Positions 46,692-58,225 of a DNA stretch of 64,000 nucleotides are shown piece by piece. The notes beneath the pieces were generated by a model, which saw only the letters and a list, made by a program, of their open reading frames with translations, was not told the DNA's origin and did no database searches. A program made the position numbers and the translations under genes. Source of the DNA: Mrakia gelida (taxonomy: Eukaryota > Basidiomycota > Tremellomycetes > Cystofilobasidiales > Mrakiaceae); contig BRON01000018.1 of the NCBI GenBank assembly GCA_024345305.1, positions 310,001-374,000 of the forward strand. The letters are read 5' to 3'. Numbering within the stretch: the stretch's first letter is position 1; each line of letters opens with the position of its first letter.

Positions 46692-49641
46692 ATGGAACCT
46701 CCCCCACCCAAGAAATCAATCGACGCAGCAGCCGTCGAGACTCTCCGAAGCTTGATTCAAGGAGAAATTGTCTTGAAGGACGGAGAAGAGTTCGTCTCTT
46801 CGTTTTCCTTCCCCTCCTTCCAGGTCCGTCGTTCCTTCGCTGAGTTCCCTCCCTTCTCCTTCCCCTATCAGCTTCAAAAATTACACAGCCATCTTCAACG
46901 CTACCATCACCTCGGATTCGTACTTTCTTGTTCGACCTTTGAACGCTCAGGACGTCAGCGAGTGAGTTGAGAATCTCCTTCAGCTCCTTCACCTCCTCCC
47001 TCCACCTTGGCTCCACCCCGTCCCTCCCCGACTCGTCGAGCTCACCTCTCTCGCCTACCCTCTCTTCCCAGAACCGTCAAGTTCTGTAACCAGCATGGCC
47101 TCACGCTCTCCGTCAAGGCTGGAGGATTTGGGACCCACGGTTGGGCTGTACGTGCCTGTCCCTTCGCTCGCTAGCTCGACTCTCCTCCTTCGAGCCGGCT
47201 CAGACCGTTTTCCTTCTCCGACTCTGACACTTCTCGCCTTCTCTCTGGGGCTCGTAGATATCCGGAGACGTCGTCGTAGACCTCTCTCTCATCAACTCCA
47301 TCTCCCTATCACTTCCAACCCCGAACCATACTCCTCCCTCTTTCAACATCCCCACCTCTCCTCCCCATTACAAGTCGGCCTCCTCCTCCTCCCACTCCTC
47401 AGACTCAGCCCATGGAATCAAGAGGTCGCGAATCGATGCTTTCGGTAGCAACGGATCAGGTAGCGCGAGTGCCGGTGGGTCGAGTGCAGGGACTGGGAGT
47501 GGAAGCGGGAGTGGGAGTGGGAGTGGGAGCGATGGACATGGGTCGAGAGCGGGGAAGCGAGCGAGTCGAGTGACGGACGAGACGGGGTGGGGAGGAAGCA
47601 GCAGTAGGAGGGTCGATGAACGAGGGGACGACTCGAGTGGTGAGGAGAGGAACTCGCGAGACTCTCCTCCTACGCAGGAAAACCTCAGCAACGCGACTCT
47701 CCCGACTTCGACTCTCCAATCCTTCCTGCCTTCGACAACCTGGGTCAATCCTGCCTTCGACTCGTCCTTCCCCACCTTCAGACCAACGTATCAGTTCCCT
47801 CCACCACCTCCGCCACCCATCTCCCTACCTCAAACCGCCGAATCACCATCCTCCATCGCCTACTCTCCCTCCTCGGCGCTCGTCAGCCCATTCTTCGGTT
47901 CGACCGGACAGCCCTTCTCTTCCGCCTCCTCGTCTTCCTCCTCCTCCTCCCACCACCCTCAATCGTCTCGATCACGATCAGGAAACCAACTCCCAGTACC
48001 GCTCGCCTACGCGACCTTCGGAGCAGGATGCCTTCAGAAGGAGGTCGACGCGTACACGTCGAGCGACCGACTTGGATCGTTCCACGTTCCCTTCGCTGCT
48101 TTCCCCGTCGGGACTGCTGTGATGATCTCGGGAGGCTTTGGTTTCTTGACGAGGCAGTACGGGCTGAGCATGGATGCTCTGGTTGAGGTGGAGATGGTGA
48201 TGGCGGACGGAGAGGTGAAGATTGTGAACGAAGGAAGTGATCCAGGTTCGTCCTCCGTCTTTCGTCGTTTCTGCGTGCTTTCGAGCCTTTTCGTGGATGC
48301 AGTAGCTGACTCGACCTCCCTCTTCTTCTTAGATCTCTGGTGGGCTCTTCGAGGCTTCGGTCCCTCGCTCGGAATCTGCACGCGTTACATCTCCAAAGCC
48401 TACCCAGTCTCCGTCGTCTTCTCGGGCAACATCATCTACCCCTTCAACCGCTCCACCGCCGCTTCCTGCCTCCAACACTTCCGAGACTCCGTCGTCGGCG
48501 CACCAAGACAGCTCTACGCCAACCTCATCTTGACGGCTGGACCGGAGAGCGGTTCGGAGCGAGGAGGAATGGAAGGGATGGTCGAAGGGAAGGGGAAGGG
48601 AGGAGGTGGGAGTGGAGGAGGTGCTGTGATCGTGATTCAGATCTGCTGGAACGGAGGGAGGGAGGAGGGAGGAGAGTGGGTCAGGAAGATTTGTAACTGG
48701 GAAGGAGAGCAGTGAGTCCTTCTCCTCGTTCACTCCTCGTCGAACTCATACGCGCCTTCTCGACCGAGACTGACCTCGCTTCGTCGCTCCTTTTTTTTCA
48801 GGTGCCTCTTCAAGGACGTCGAGGAAAGATCATTCGTTCAGCAGCAGGACTCCATCGCCAACGTCCTTCGAGGAGGGGCTGGTCGAAAGTGGTTCATCAA
48901 GAGCGATGTGCGTCTCGACTTTTCGCCCTCCCTTCCTCTTCTCGAACGGCGACTTATCTTCCTCTCTTTCCGCCTTTTCTCCTCCAGCTCCTGGACGCTC
49001 TCAACGACGACATCATCCACGAGACGATTCGGATGTTCCGAGACATCCCAGACGGCTGCTGTACGTCTCTTCCTCTCCCCTCCTCTCGACATCGTCGAAC
49101 GTGTTTCTGACCTTCTTGGTCTCTCTCACCGGACTCGCTTCATCACAGCTTGGCTCTTCGAACTTGCCGGAGGAGCTCTTGCGGACACTACCACGACCTG
49201 CGTCCCCGTCAAGCATCGTCAAGCCAACTTCAACCTCCTGGCTCTTCACCAGTGGCCCATCGAGGAGTCCGCCGCGGAGGACGAGAGATGCGTCAAGACT
49301 GCCGACGACTGGATCACCAACGTCATCGCTCCTGGAAGTCCTGGAGGAGCTCTGCCTTGCGTGAGTTTCCCTCTTACCTCTCTTCGCGTCTTCGTCGCCC
49401 TTCTCTCGTCGAAACTGACCTCGCGTTCGTTTCTCGACTCCAGTTCGTCAACAAGAACTCTCCCGTCTCCTACGTCGCCAAGTCGTTCGGACCCGAGAAC
49501 TGGAAGAGGCTGAAGGAGCTCAAGAGGAGTCTGGACCCCAAGAACCTCTTCCGATTCTCGCTTGGAGGTGGGATAGGGACGGAGGCGGACGACGACGACG
49601 AGGAGTTCGCGTCGAAGGGGAAGGAGAAGGCTTCGGCTTGA
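46692..49641 (+). CDS. FAD-linked oxidoreductase (PCMH/BBE type) with a large low-complexity insertion
   Basis: This is a flavoprotein oxidase or dehydrogenase of the berberine-bridge/PCMH superfamily; the substrate is unknown. The start at 46692 gives MEPPPPKKSIDAAAVETLRS. The FAD domain then reads FKNYTAIFNATITSDSYFLV, QHGLTLSVKAGGFGTHGWA, ISGDVVVDLSLINSI. It is interrupted by about 225 residues rich in Ser, Gly and Pro, including a (GS)n run, and resumes at ATFGAGCLQKEVD and VPFAAFPVGTAVMISGGFGF, then LWWALRGFGPSLGICTRYI. The substrate domain and the C-terminal BBE element (VNKNSPVSYVAKSFGPENWKRLKELKRSLDPKN) follow, ending KEKASA-stop. The first intron uses a GTTCGT donor at 46790. No secretion signal is visible, so a cytosolic enzyme is likely. 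Confidence 0.85.
47493..47530 (+). repeat. GGGAGTGGGAGC-type hexanucleotide repeat coding Gly-Ser
   Basis: Tandem GGGAGT/GGAAGC units encode a Gly-Ser run inside the insertion of the FAD oxidoreductase. Such repeats change length easily between strains. Confidence 0.8.
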
Positions 49642-50195
49642 TGTCCTCTCGTCCTCTCGTCGAAGCAGTTTTCACATTCATTCTAGTCTCCTGTTTATCC
49701 TTTTGTCGTCTCATCTCGCCTCGTTCGTTTCGTTTGGTCTCCTCTCGCTGCTTCGTTCACGTTTGCCTTTCATCTTCGTTTCTCTCTGCCTTGCTCTCGT
49801 TCGCCTCGTTCTTTTCCTTCTCTTTGTACCTATCGCACGCTAGCAATATGTTGTCTTTCTCTCTAACCCTATGTATACATCTACGACGCGCTACTCTTCT
49901 ACCCTCTTCTCTTCCCTTCATCCGCGTTCCCTTTCACGTCGCGCGCGAGACGCCCCTCCCATCCCTCCCTCGCTTTCACACCCCTTTCTCGACGCGAATT
50001 TTCACCCACACCCCTCAATAAGACCATAAACACTTCTCCTGAGCAACGAGACGCGTCCGTCGGATCTTGAAAAAACTCCTCAGTCGGTTTTCTCCCGACT
50101 CTCCTTTCCCTAATCGTTCGTTTCGTTCCTTCTCCAAACCGCCACCCACCCCTTCCGATTAACCTCACCCCACCCTCATCCAAGCCACTCTCGGA
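49642..50195. other. Tandem intergenic region before the HMG-like gene
   Basis: About 550 bp of pyrimidine-rich sequence, probably the 3' UTR of the oxidoreductase followed by the promoter of the small HMG-like gene. ACGCGT occurs near 50051. No gene seen. Confidence 0.45.
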
Positions 50196-51262
50196 CTATG
50201 CCCGTCAAGAAATGTTCGTCCACTTCCCGCCCTCTCTCTCTCTGCACTCGACGCGTCTAGGGTGGACGAAGCTCGCGAGGATCATTCACCTCCCTCGCTC
50301 GTCGGAACCAGCTCCTTCCCTCCCTTCCCTGGTTCGAAGAAGTGCTCGAACATGAGGAGCATCCATTCTCCGCTCTGGAGTCGACTAGGAGAGCGTGCTT
50401 TCCTTTCGCCATCGGTGCTGGGCTCGAGGGAGAATGGGAAGGGAAGGAAGGGAAAAACAAGAAGGGAGGGGTGCCCCATGTTGAGCTTTCCTTCCTCGTT
50501 TCCTACCACAAATCCTCCGTCCTCGTTCAGCCCAACATCCGAGATATCTTTCCGCCAGAGCTCAGGCTCCGTCGAGTCGTCCAGACCTCCTCGAGAGGCG
50601 CGGGAGGTGGAGGGGAAGGGAAGGGAAGGAACCTCGACGAGCTCAAACTTCTCGCGCCACTCACTCACTCTTCCCTCTCCTCGTACTCTCTTTGCTGACC
50701 TTTCTTTCGCTTCTTCGCAGCCACCGGTTCCCCCGCCGCTCCCCCCAAGGGAAAGACCTCCACCGCTAAGAAGGGAAAGACCTCGGCTTACAACGGTGAG
50801 CTTCACGCTCTTTCCCTTCCCTCCCTCCCTCCGACGACTCCACTCCTTCGTCTCTCGTCCACGCCGACTCCCTTCTCAACGCGTTTGCTGGTGGTGCTTG
50901 GGTGCAAATCAGACTACATGAAGGTTCAACTCGCTCTTTCCAAGGAGCAGCACCCTGAGAAGTCTCACGCTATGAGGTTCAAGGAGATCGCGAAGGTGAG
51001 TTTCTCCTCCTTTCGTTTCGTTCCGTTCGCAGTCGTTCCATCGCTGACTCGACTGTCTTGCGTGCTCGTCCCCACAGTCCTGGGCCGTCTCTCCTGAGAA
51101 CCCTAAGGTTCGTCTTGTGCCCTCCTTTCTTCCTCGCCCTCTCTCTCCCTCCTCCTCCTTCGTCTCGTCCGTCCTCGCATTCCACTCGTCGCTGACCCTC
51201 TTCCTCCTCCCATCCCTCCCTGCCACCACGACGCGTAACATCCCAAACAGAACAAGAAATAA
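50196..51262 (+). CDS. Tiny HMG-box/YABBY-like DNA-binding protein (about 71 aa)
   Basis: Five small exons encode a 71-residue basic protein: MPVKK | STGSPAAPPKGKTSTAKKGK-TSAYN | DYMKVQLALSKEQHPEKSHA-MRFKEIAK | SWAVSPENPK | NKK-stop. The segment YNDYMKVQL...HAMRFKEIAKSWAVSPENPK matches the HMG/YABBY-like core found in small fungal proteins (xYNxFMK...L....P..H.....AxxWxxSPxNPK). It is probably nuclear and DNA-bending. Exon 1 is 16 nt (50196-50211) and ends at a GTTCGT donor. The first intron is about 510 nt, long for this genome. The last exon carries only 12 nt including the stop. All junction phases agree. Confidence 0.83.
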
Positions 51263-51903
51263 ACCTTCCTCCTTCCCTCTCACCCACCCACCGTCTCCTC
51301 CTCACCAACACGGACCATCAGCTCCCTCTCGTCTCGTCTCGCCTCCCCTCGACCTTACACGACGCGTCTGTACCTCAGCTCAACCGTCCCATCTCGTACG
51401 CTTCTCGATCTCACAGCTCATTTTACCATCATCTTAGTTTCGATCTTCACACCCAATACCACCACCAACCCTAGCCCGCCCTCATCTGCTCGACTCTCCT
51501 CTCGTTCTCTTTTTCGTTTTGGGCTTTCGGTTGCTCGTCTCTCACTCTGTAGTTCTTCTGTGATGTAGTTCCTCTGATTTTGCGCTGCTCGACTCGACTG
51601 ACGTGCTCAGGAAGAGGGAGAGGGAGGCAGGGACGCGTCCGGAAGAAGTGAAAGACGACGCGGACTTGAGCTTGTCGCGTTCTCTCGCGTTCGATCAGAA
51701 AGCAGTTTTTCACTCGTCAACTCACTCGTCGTTCAGAGGAAAAGCAGCACCAGATCAACGTCTTCTCAATTTCGAGATCTCGCTTTCCTCAAATCTATGT
51801 CTTATCTTCCCAAATACAACACGCGCCTCCCTCGTCCAAGCTCACCTCGAACAACACCCTCCTTCCCTCCCCTCCCTTTCTCCCTCCCCCCCATCCGCAT
51901 CCA
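51263..51903. other. Intergenic region upstream of SIR2
   Basis: About 640 bp with a CT-rich leader just before the SIR2 ATG. ACGCGT occurs near 51362 and 51632. No gene seen. Confidence 0.45.
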
Positions 51904-54900
51904 ATGTCCAAACGCCCTCACTCCCCTTCCTCCTTCGCCTCTTCCTCCACCCTAGCTCACCCGTTAACGATCCCCGCCGCGCTCGAAGGCGAAGGAGACG
52001 AGGACGGCGACGATTACAAGCTTCAGGCTAGTTTGGATTCGGAGGATTGGGTGAGTTCGAACGCGAGCGAGGTGGTATAGGGTTGAACGAGGGGGGGGGA
52101 GATGAGAGAAGGAAAGAGGGACTGACAGGTGTGTGTGTGTGTTGGAATGTGTGCGCCAGGACGAAATGATCCTCAACGAAGAAATGGAGGAGGAGGAGTT
52201 GAACGATGGAGATGTTGAGGAGGTCAAGAGGGAGTTGGAGTGGTTGGAGTTTGAAGGTCAGCTCCATCTCTACACCTCATCTTATCTCATCTTGTCTAAT
52301 CAAGTAGGCAGAGCTGACTGGGTGCGTGTGCTCGAAGCCGCCAATCGACCCCCCCAACACCAAATCGAGGAGATGGTAGCCTTCTTGAAGGAGCGAGGTC
52401 CGTCCCTCCCTTTCAAGCTCGCTTCTCCTTCCCTTCCTCCATCTCCCCAACCCACTCACCCCTTTTGTTTGACTCGCAGGTCTGTTAACGTTCATCAAAA
52501 CCTACGTCCTAAGCCTCAAGTACCCCATCCTGCATTTACTTTTCGCGTTCGATGTCAATCTCGTTCGTGGTCCCCTCTCCTTCAACTCCTTCCGGACGTG
52601 TCCGCTCGAGCTCAAGCTCACCTTGGTTTGGTTTGGCGAACGAACGCTCGCAGCCCAAGAGTTTGCGAAACCCAAACATAGATGATTACTCTTTGTTGCC
52701 GATCTTGAAGATGGCGTTGTCGAGGGTGTGAGTGAAACGAACACAAGGAAGGGAAGGGAAGGGAGGGACGAGCTCGCGAGCTGACCTTTTGGTCTCGTTT
52801 GGTTGTTGTTTTTGCCAGCCTCCGTCGTCGAACCAAACTCCCTCATCTGAACACCTGGGAGCAAGCTCTCTCGCTCATCCAGTCCAGTCAGAAGATCTTG
52901 GTTCTCACGGGGGCGGGGATCAGTGTTAGTTGTGGGATTCCGGGTGAGTCGAGCTCGACTTTCGCGTCTCTCCTTTCTTTTCCTTTGTTTCGAGCCCTAA
53001 CGCGTTTTGGTTCGGCGCGACTACAGACTTCCGATCCTCCTCAGGCCTGTACGCTCGGTTGAAGGACGAAGGGAAGTACGATCTGGATGATCCTCAGCAG
53101 ATGTACGTCGTCCCGATCCCGACTTCGTTTGCCCGAACGAACGAAGGAGAGGAGAGCTGACTGGGTTGGGTTGGTGGTTGGGGTTGGACAGGTTCGATAT
53201 TGGGTATTTTAGGGAGAACCCGAAGGTCTTTTAGTGAGTCGTTGCACGGAAGAGAGGGGGGTGGGAGGGAAGGGACTGACGAGAGCTGACTTTGTTGATT
53301 CGTCGCGTCCTCGTTCAGTTCTTTTGCTAGGTGAGCTCGAGGACGCGTTGTCGGTTTGGCTTGAGCGTGTGAAAGGAGAGCTGACAGGCTGAAATTTGGG
53401 TAATACAGCCAAATCTATCGTGAGTCGTTCTCGTCTCTCGCTTTCGCGGACGAGAACTCCAGCTGACCTCGTCGCGTCCTCTCCCTTCTTTCGTCGGTAG
53501 CCTCCAACTTCGTCGTTCGTCTCTATCTCCCTTCTTTGCCTCTCTGAGTCTATCAGAGACCATCTAACCTCGTCCTCTCCGTCTCGCTCTGCAGCCTTCA
53601 CCCTGCCATCGCTGGATCAAGCTCTTAGAAGACAAGGGGAAGGTTCGTCGCGTCCCGTCTTCCTCCTCTCACCTTTCTGTCTTCCTCTTCGCCTGCCGAC
53701 CCTCCCCCCCCTCTCTCCCTCTACCTCAGCTCCTCCGGAACTACACCCAAAACATCGACAGTCCGTTCTTCCCTTCCCCCCTCCCCTTCCTCTCCTTCAC
53801 AGCTCACCCTCTCTCCCCTCTCCTCCACTCTTTTTTCTCCCTCCTTCCCACTTCCCCCCCCCCCCCCACCTCCACCCCCCACAGCACTCGAAACCCTCAC
53901 AGGCCTCTCCCCCTCCCGTACCCTCCAATGCCACGGCTCCTTCGCCACCGCAACCTGCATCCAGTGCGCCCACCACGTCCCTGGCTCGGAAATCGAGGAG
54001 AACATCATGAGGCAGGAGGTGCCGATGTGTCCTGTGTGCGCCCGAGCCGACGAGGAGTACGAGCGAGAGAGGAGGGAGGGGGGTGGGAAGAAGAGGAAGA
54101 AGAACGGGAAGGGTGGGAAGAGCAAGAGTGGGTGGGGTGGGGGGAGTAGTGAGGAGGAGGAAGAGGAGGAGCTGGGGTGGATTGGAGGGGGTGGGAGTGG
54201 GAACGGAAAGAGGAGGGTTGGGAGGGGGGTTATGAAGGTACGTCTGCGTCTCTCTCGGTTATCGTTCTCGTTCGGGAAGACGAGGAGGTTGAGTCGAGTC
54301 GAGTCGAGTGGACGAAGGGATACAAACGCTGACGCGCTGCGTCCTCGTCGGTTTTGCTTCGATCATCACAGCCTGATATCACTTTCTTTGGTGAGTCTTT
54401 CGTGTCGAGCTGAGGACGAGGAGGATGGAGGTGAAGAAGGGAGATCAGCGAGCGAACGAACGAGCACACTGACCCTCCCCTCCTTTTCCGACTCGGTTTG
54501 AAACGCAAACAGGCGAGAAGCTAGACGATCGATTTGATAGGTGTCTGTTCTCCGATAGGGAGGAGGTTGAGTGAGTCGTTTCTCCCTCTCCTCACCCTCT
54601 TTCTTTCGACTCGACTCGTCTCGTTCGACCACTAACCACTTCGGCCTTCGTTATCGAAATAGCCTGTTAATCATCATAGGGAGTAGTCTGCAAGTCGCTC
54701 CTGTTTCGGAAGTCCTTGGTGAGTCGTTCGAGCTCGAAGGGTCAGATTGAGGGAAGGCGAAGAGAAACTGACGCGTCGCGTTCGTTTCGATTTCGTTCGA
54801 GCAGCTCATCTGCCCCATTCGATACCACAAGTGCGCAGCTATCCCCTCTCTCTTGCTCTTGGCGCCGATCGCTGATGCTTCGTCTCCTTTCACAAACAGA

Positions 54901-55518
54901 TCCTCATCAACAAAACTCCAGTGAAACACTTCCAACCTGATGTTCGTCGTTTCCCTCTCCTCTCTCTCCTTCCCCATCTTCATCGCCACCTCCCTCTCCC
55001 TTTCCCTCCTCCCCTCTCACTCACCCTCCTTCGAACCCTCTTTTCTTCGCGCAGATCAACCTCCTAGGCGACGCCGACGCCATCATGCAGCTCATCTCTG
55101 ATCGACTCGGCTGGGTCATCCCTCCTCCTCCTCCACCGACTTCAACAACGACGACGGGTCGACCACCGGCTGGACCGAGTGCTGAACCTACTAGGGTTGG
55201 AGAGAGGTGCGTTTCATGAACCCATTCCTCCCTTCTTCGTCTCGTTCGACGACGAATGCGCAATCAACTCGAGCTGACACGTTTTCGTCTCGCGTTTTGT
55301 GTTGCATCAGCCATTTCTGGCTCTTTGACGGAGCGGAGGGAGGAGGGTATGTAGATGCGCTGAGGAGAGCGTATGAGGAGGTGGATGACTCGTCTTCGCC
55401 TTCGTCGTCGAGGTCTGGGGAGGGAGGGGAGGGAGGTGTGGGTGAGCGGGAGCAGGAGGGAGAGGAGAGTGCGAGTGCGAGTGAAGATGAGGGCGAGGAG
55501 GGGGAGAGGAGGGAGTAG
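51904..55518 (+). CDS. SIR2: NAD-dependent histone deacetylase, Sir2/Hst1 type
   Basis: A sirtuin removes acetyl groups from histones using NAD and is expected to act in silencing. The start at 51904 gives MSKRPHSPSSFAS and an acidic N-terminus, then GLLTFIKTYVLSLKYPILHL and KLPHLNTWEQALSLIQSSQK. The catalytic core reads ILVLTGAGISVSCGIPDFRS, FYSFASQIYPSNFVPSPCHR, LLRNYTQNIDTLE, LQCHGSFATATCIQC (catalytic His; zinc CxxC) and VPMCPVC (second zinc pair). KPDITFFGEKLDDRF, LLIIIGSSLQVAPVSEV and PQILINKTPVKHF follow. A Lys- then Glu/Gly-rich insertion of about 60 residues follows the second zinc pair. The acidic C-terminus ends EGERRE-stop. Three successive microexons (53319-53330, 53409-53419, 53501-53514) encode SFASQIYPSNFV. 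All catalytic residues are present. Confidence 0.94.
52129..52142. repeat. (GT)n microsatellite in a SIR2 intron
   Basis: Seven GT units lie within the intron between SLDSEDW and DEMILNEE of SIR2. It is a simple repeat. Confidence 0.85.
53854..53867. repeat. Poly-C tract in a SIR2 intron
   Basis: Fourteen consecutive C residues form part of the pyrimidine tract before the acceptor at 53884 (CCCCCCACAG). The tract is nearly pure C rather than the usual U-rich tract. Confidence 0.9.
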
Positions 55519-55840
55519 AGTTCGGTGCGTTTGGGTTTAGGTTTGAGTTTGATGATGATGATTAACGACGACCGATCTGGTGCAGGGGAGAAAGGGAGGG
55601 CGAAGGAGGGAGAGAGGCGAGGGAGTTGGGACGCGTCGGCCTCGCAAGCCTTTCGATCCAGCATCAAACAAAGCGCTGGTCGTTCAATGCATCGAATAAT
55701 AGTTAAACACCTACAAGCCCATGTTTCACGTCCTTGCGGGCGGCTTACTGAAAGGGAAGGAAACGAGAACGAACGTCGGAGTCAGTTCAACGCGTCTCCC
55801 CTCTCGCTCGCCTGGAAAAGGAAGGACAATAATACTCACT
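55519..55840. other. Convergent intergenic region after SIR2
   Basis: About 320 bp between two convergent stops, with ACGCGT near 55632 and 55791. No gene seen. Confidence 0.5.
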
Positions 55841-57595
55841 CTAGTAGTTATCAAAAGTCCCCGGCACGACATACAACCTCACATTCCCCTTATCAGCATT
55901 CATCCTCACCATCCCCTTCCCATCCGCCTCAACCCCACCCTGGGTAAACTTGTACTGCAACTTCTTCTGCACCCTCCCATCCGTCTCCGATGATCCTCCC
56001 CAACTCGTAAACACTCCACCCCAACTATCCAACGCCTTCCTAACAGTAGGCAACCCCTCGTTCGTCGCCATCTCAAACGCGCCGTTGTACGAATCGAAGG
56101 GGAAGAAGATGTCCGTTCCTCCTCCCTGCGACGTCGAATTGAGGTTGACCCCTCCTGGTAGGGAAGCGTAGGAGCCAGAGGTAGTGAAGGAAGTGATGTT
56201 GGCTGTGATGTTTCCGTCGGTGGTGATGAGGGTGAGGTTGTAAGCCGCGGAGGGTGAGGGGAGGGTTGAGGGAGGAGTGAAGGTGAGGTTGGGGAGGTGG
56301 ATGGATCCGTGCGAGAGGAGGGTGCCGGAGGCGAGGGAGTAGGAGCCGGAGATTGAGCGGCTGGCGTAGATGGAGAAGGAGGGGGAGAAGAGGGGCTGGT
56401 GGGAAGAGCGAAGAGGGAAGGGTGAGTTAGAGGAGAAAGAAGGTAGGGTTTGCGACGCGTCTCGATTGAACGGTGAACTCACAGAGGTGGTTTCCATGGA
56501 GCCTGAACCGAGTCGGACGTTCACAGAATCGAAGGTAGCGTTCTTGAGATCTCGAACTTGGAGGTCCCCGTTGGCTGTGGAGATGTCGAGACGGTGAGCG
56601 GAGAAGGTCGGAGGGACGAAGATCGTGACGGTGAACAGCATCGAGGAGTCGAGCCATAAATCAGGTTGAGAGGCGATGGGGAAGCCGCTTGAGGTTCCGA
56701 AGGAGTCCGTCCCAACAGTCTGCAAAGAAAAAAGAGGAAAAATCAGTCTCGTGAAGCAGAAGCGACGCTCAACGTGAAAACCAAATCGACTCACCTGCAA
56801 CGCGAGTCCCACGGCACTGTCCCCGTCTGAGCTATCCACCTTGTACCCGTACGATCCTCCCACCATCTTGGAAAGCTGATCAGATCCCCATTGCTTCCTC
56901 TCATTTTGGTTTCCGCCCGAAGAGACCTTCCACAACGCGTCGACCCTCGCGCTCCATTCCGTCGAGTTGTCGGAGGAAGTCTCGAAGACGATGTTCGTTG
57001 AGCGCTGTCCGAAGATCTTGACAAAGTAAGCGGACGACGAGATGGGTGTGGGGACTTGGAGGAGCTGAGAGGAAGAGGTGAGGATGGTTGCGTCGAGGGT
57101 GTTGATGAAGGAGGAGTTGGAGACCGTCGGAGAGGAGAAGGCGAAGGAAGTGAGGAGGTTGCCGTCGGAAGCGATGAGGGAGGTGAAAATCTAGAGAAGG
57201 AAGAGACAAGAGGGTCAGCGTCACGTCTATACCAAGATCCAGAAGCGAGCCCAAACGAAACTGACCTCCGGCTCGACCATGTTTCTCGCCGCACTCAAAT
57301 CAGCGGGGTTATTCAACTTCGACTCCTGCGCTCGATGAACTCCGTACCAGATCATCGTAGCCACCAAAGCGACGAGAGCTAGTATCACCGCTCCGAAAAT
57401 CATCTTCGCTCTCTCGGAAAACCTCCAGACCTGCCACCAACGAGGACGAGGTTTGAGAGCTGAACCTTCGACGTCCGAGCTCACGAGCCGATTCGAAGGA
57501 TCTGCTGGTGGGTCGTCGTAGGCGTGTCGATCGTAGGGTGGAAGGGAGTCTTCTAGGGACTGTCTGTCGGGTAGGGGTGGCTTCGAGATAGACAT
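55841..57595 (-). CDS. Type II single-pass membrane protein with beta-rich ectodomain
   Basis: The start at 57595 (MSISKPPLPDRQSLEDSLPP) begins a cytosolic tail of about 65 residues, followed by one transmembrane helix (MIFGAVILALVALVATMIWY). The large outside region is rich in beta-strand patterns and Asn-x-Ser/Thr sites (for example NATFDSVNVRLGSGSMETTS, YNLTLITTDGNITANITSF). It has repeated strand-turn motifs typical of DUF4097-like or adhesin-like beta-solenoids (LDISTANGDLQVRDLKNATF). It ends NVRLYVVPGTFDNY-stop. Four or five introns are present. Proteins of this plan are common in basidiomycete yeasts without known function; a cell-surface role is inferred. Confidence 0.75.
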
Positions 57596-58225
57596 GGGAG
57601 GAGTTGGGATGATGGTTGGGAGGACGAAGGAGGGAGAGTCGGAGAGAGGAAGGGTTGTTTTCGACTTCGACCGTCGCCCAGGGATTTGAAGCTCTGAAGA
57701 CAGGTTTGTCACCTGTCTAAGCTTCTACTGATAACGCCTCTGGGCCTTTTTGATTCCTACAGGTGTGACAGACGAGTCTGTGCGAGAAGGTCAGCGAAGC
57801 GGGGGCGAGTGAGCATCGAGGAGGGAGGAGGAGAGAGGGCGGGAGGGAGGAAGAAGGAGATCAAGGGGAGGACGAAGGCGGGCGTTGCTGGATCTGCTGA
57901 GAGCTGCTTCTTCAAGAGCCGGCGGAAAGTGATCATCGAGGGAGACATCAGGGATATAGGAATGAGCTGATGCGGTCTCGGGGGTTACTTGGAAGGTTCA
58001 TTCAGAGGCTGGACGTTGGAATTGGAAGATAGGGAAGTGGTGAGCTCGCGAATCTCTTTTCGTTCGAGCTCACCCTTCCTTCTCCCTCCCTTCCAACCGC
58101 ATCGAAGATCAACTTTTCATCTCATCGAACTCGATAAAGCATCACTACCAGCCACAGCCATTCCCTCCTTCTTCCGGACCACCCAAAACCTTCTCTCTTT
58201 CCGGCCCAGGCTCGCTCGCTGGACC
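57596..58225. promoter_or_regulatory. Divergent region between the type II membrane protein and APN1
   Basis: About 630 bp with both promoters. The 150 bp before the APN1 ATG are CT-rich. No additional gene recognised. Confidence 0.5.

Noticed and set aside
49864..49874. CTAACCCTA, resembling a telomerase RNA template
   Set aside because: A single 9-mer is expected by chance at about this frequency in a window this size; nothing else supports a telomerase RNA.
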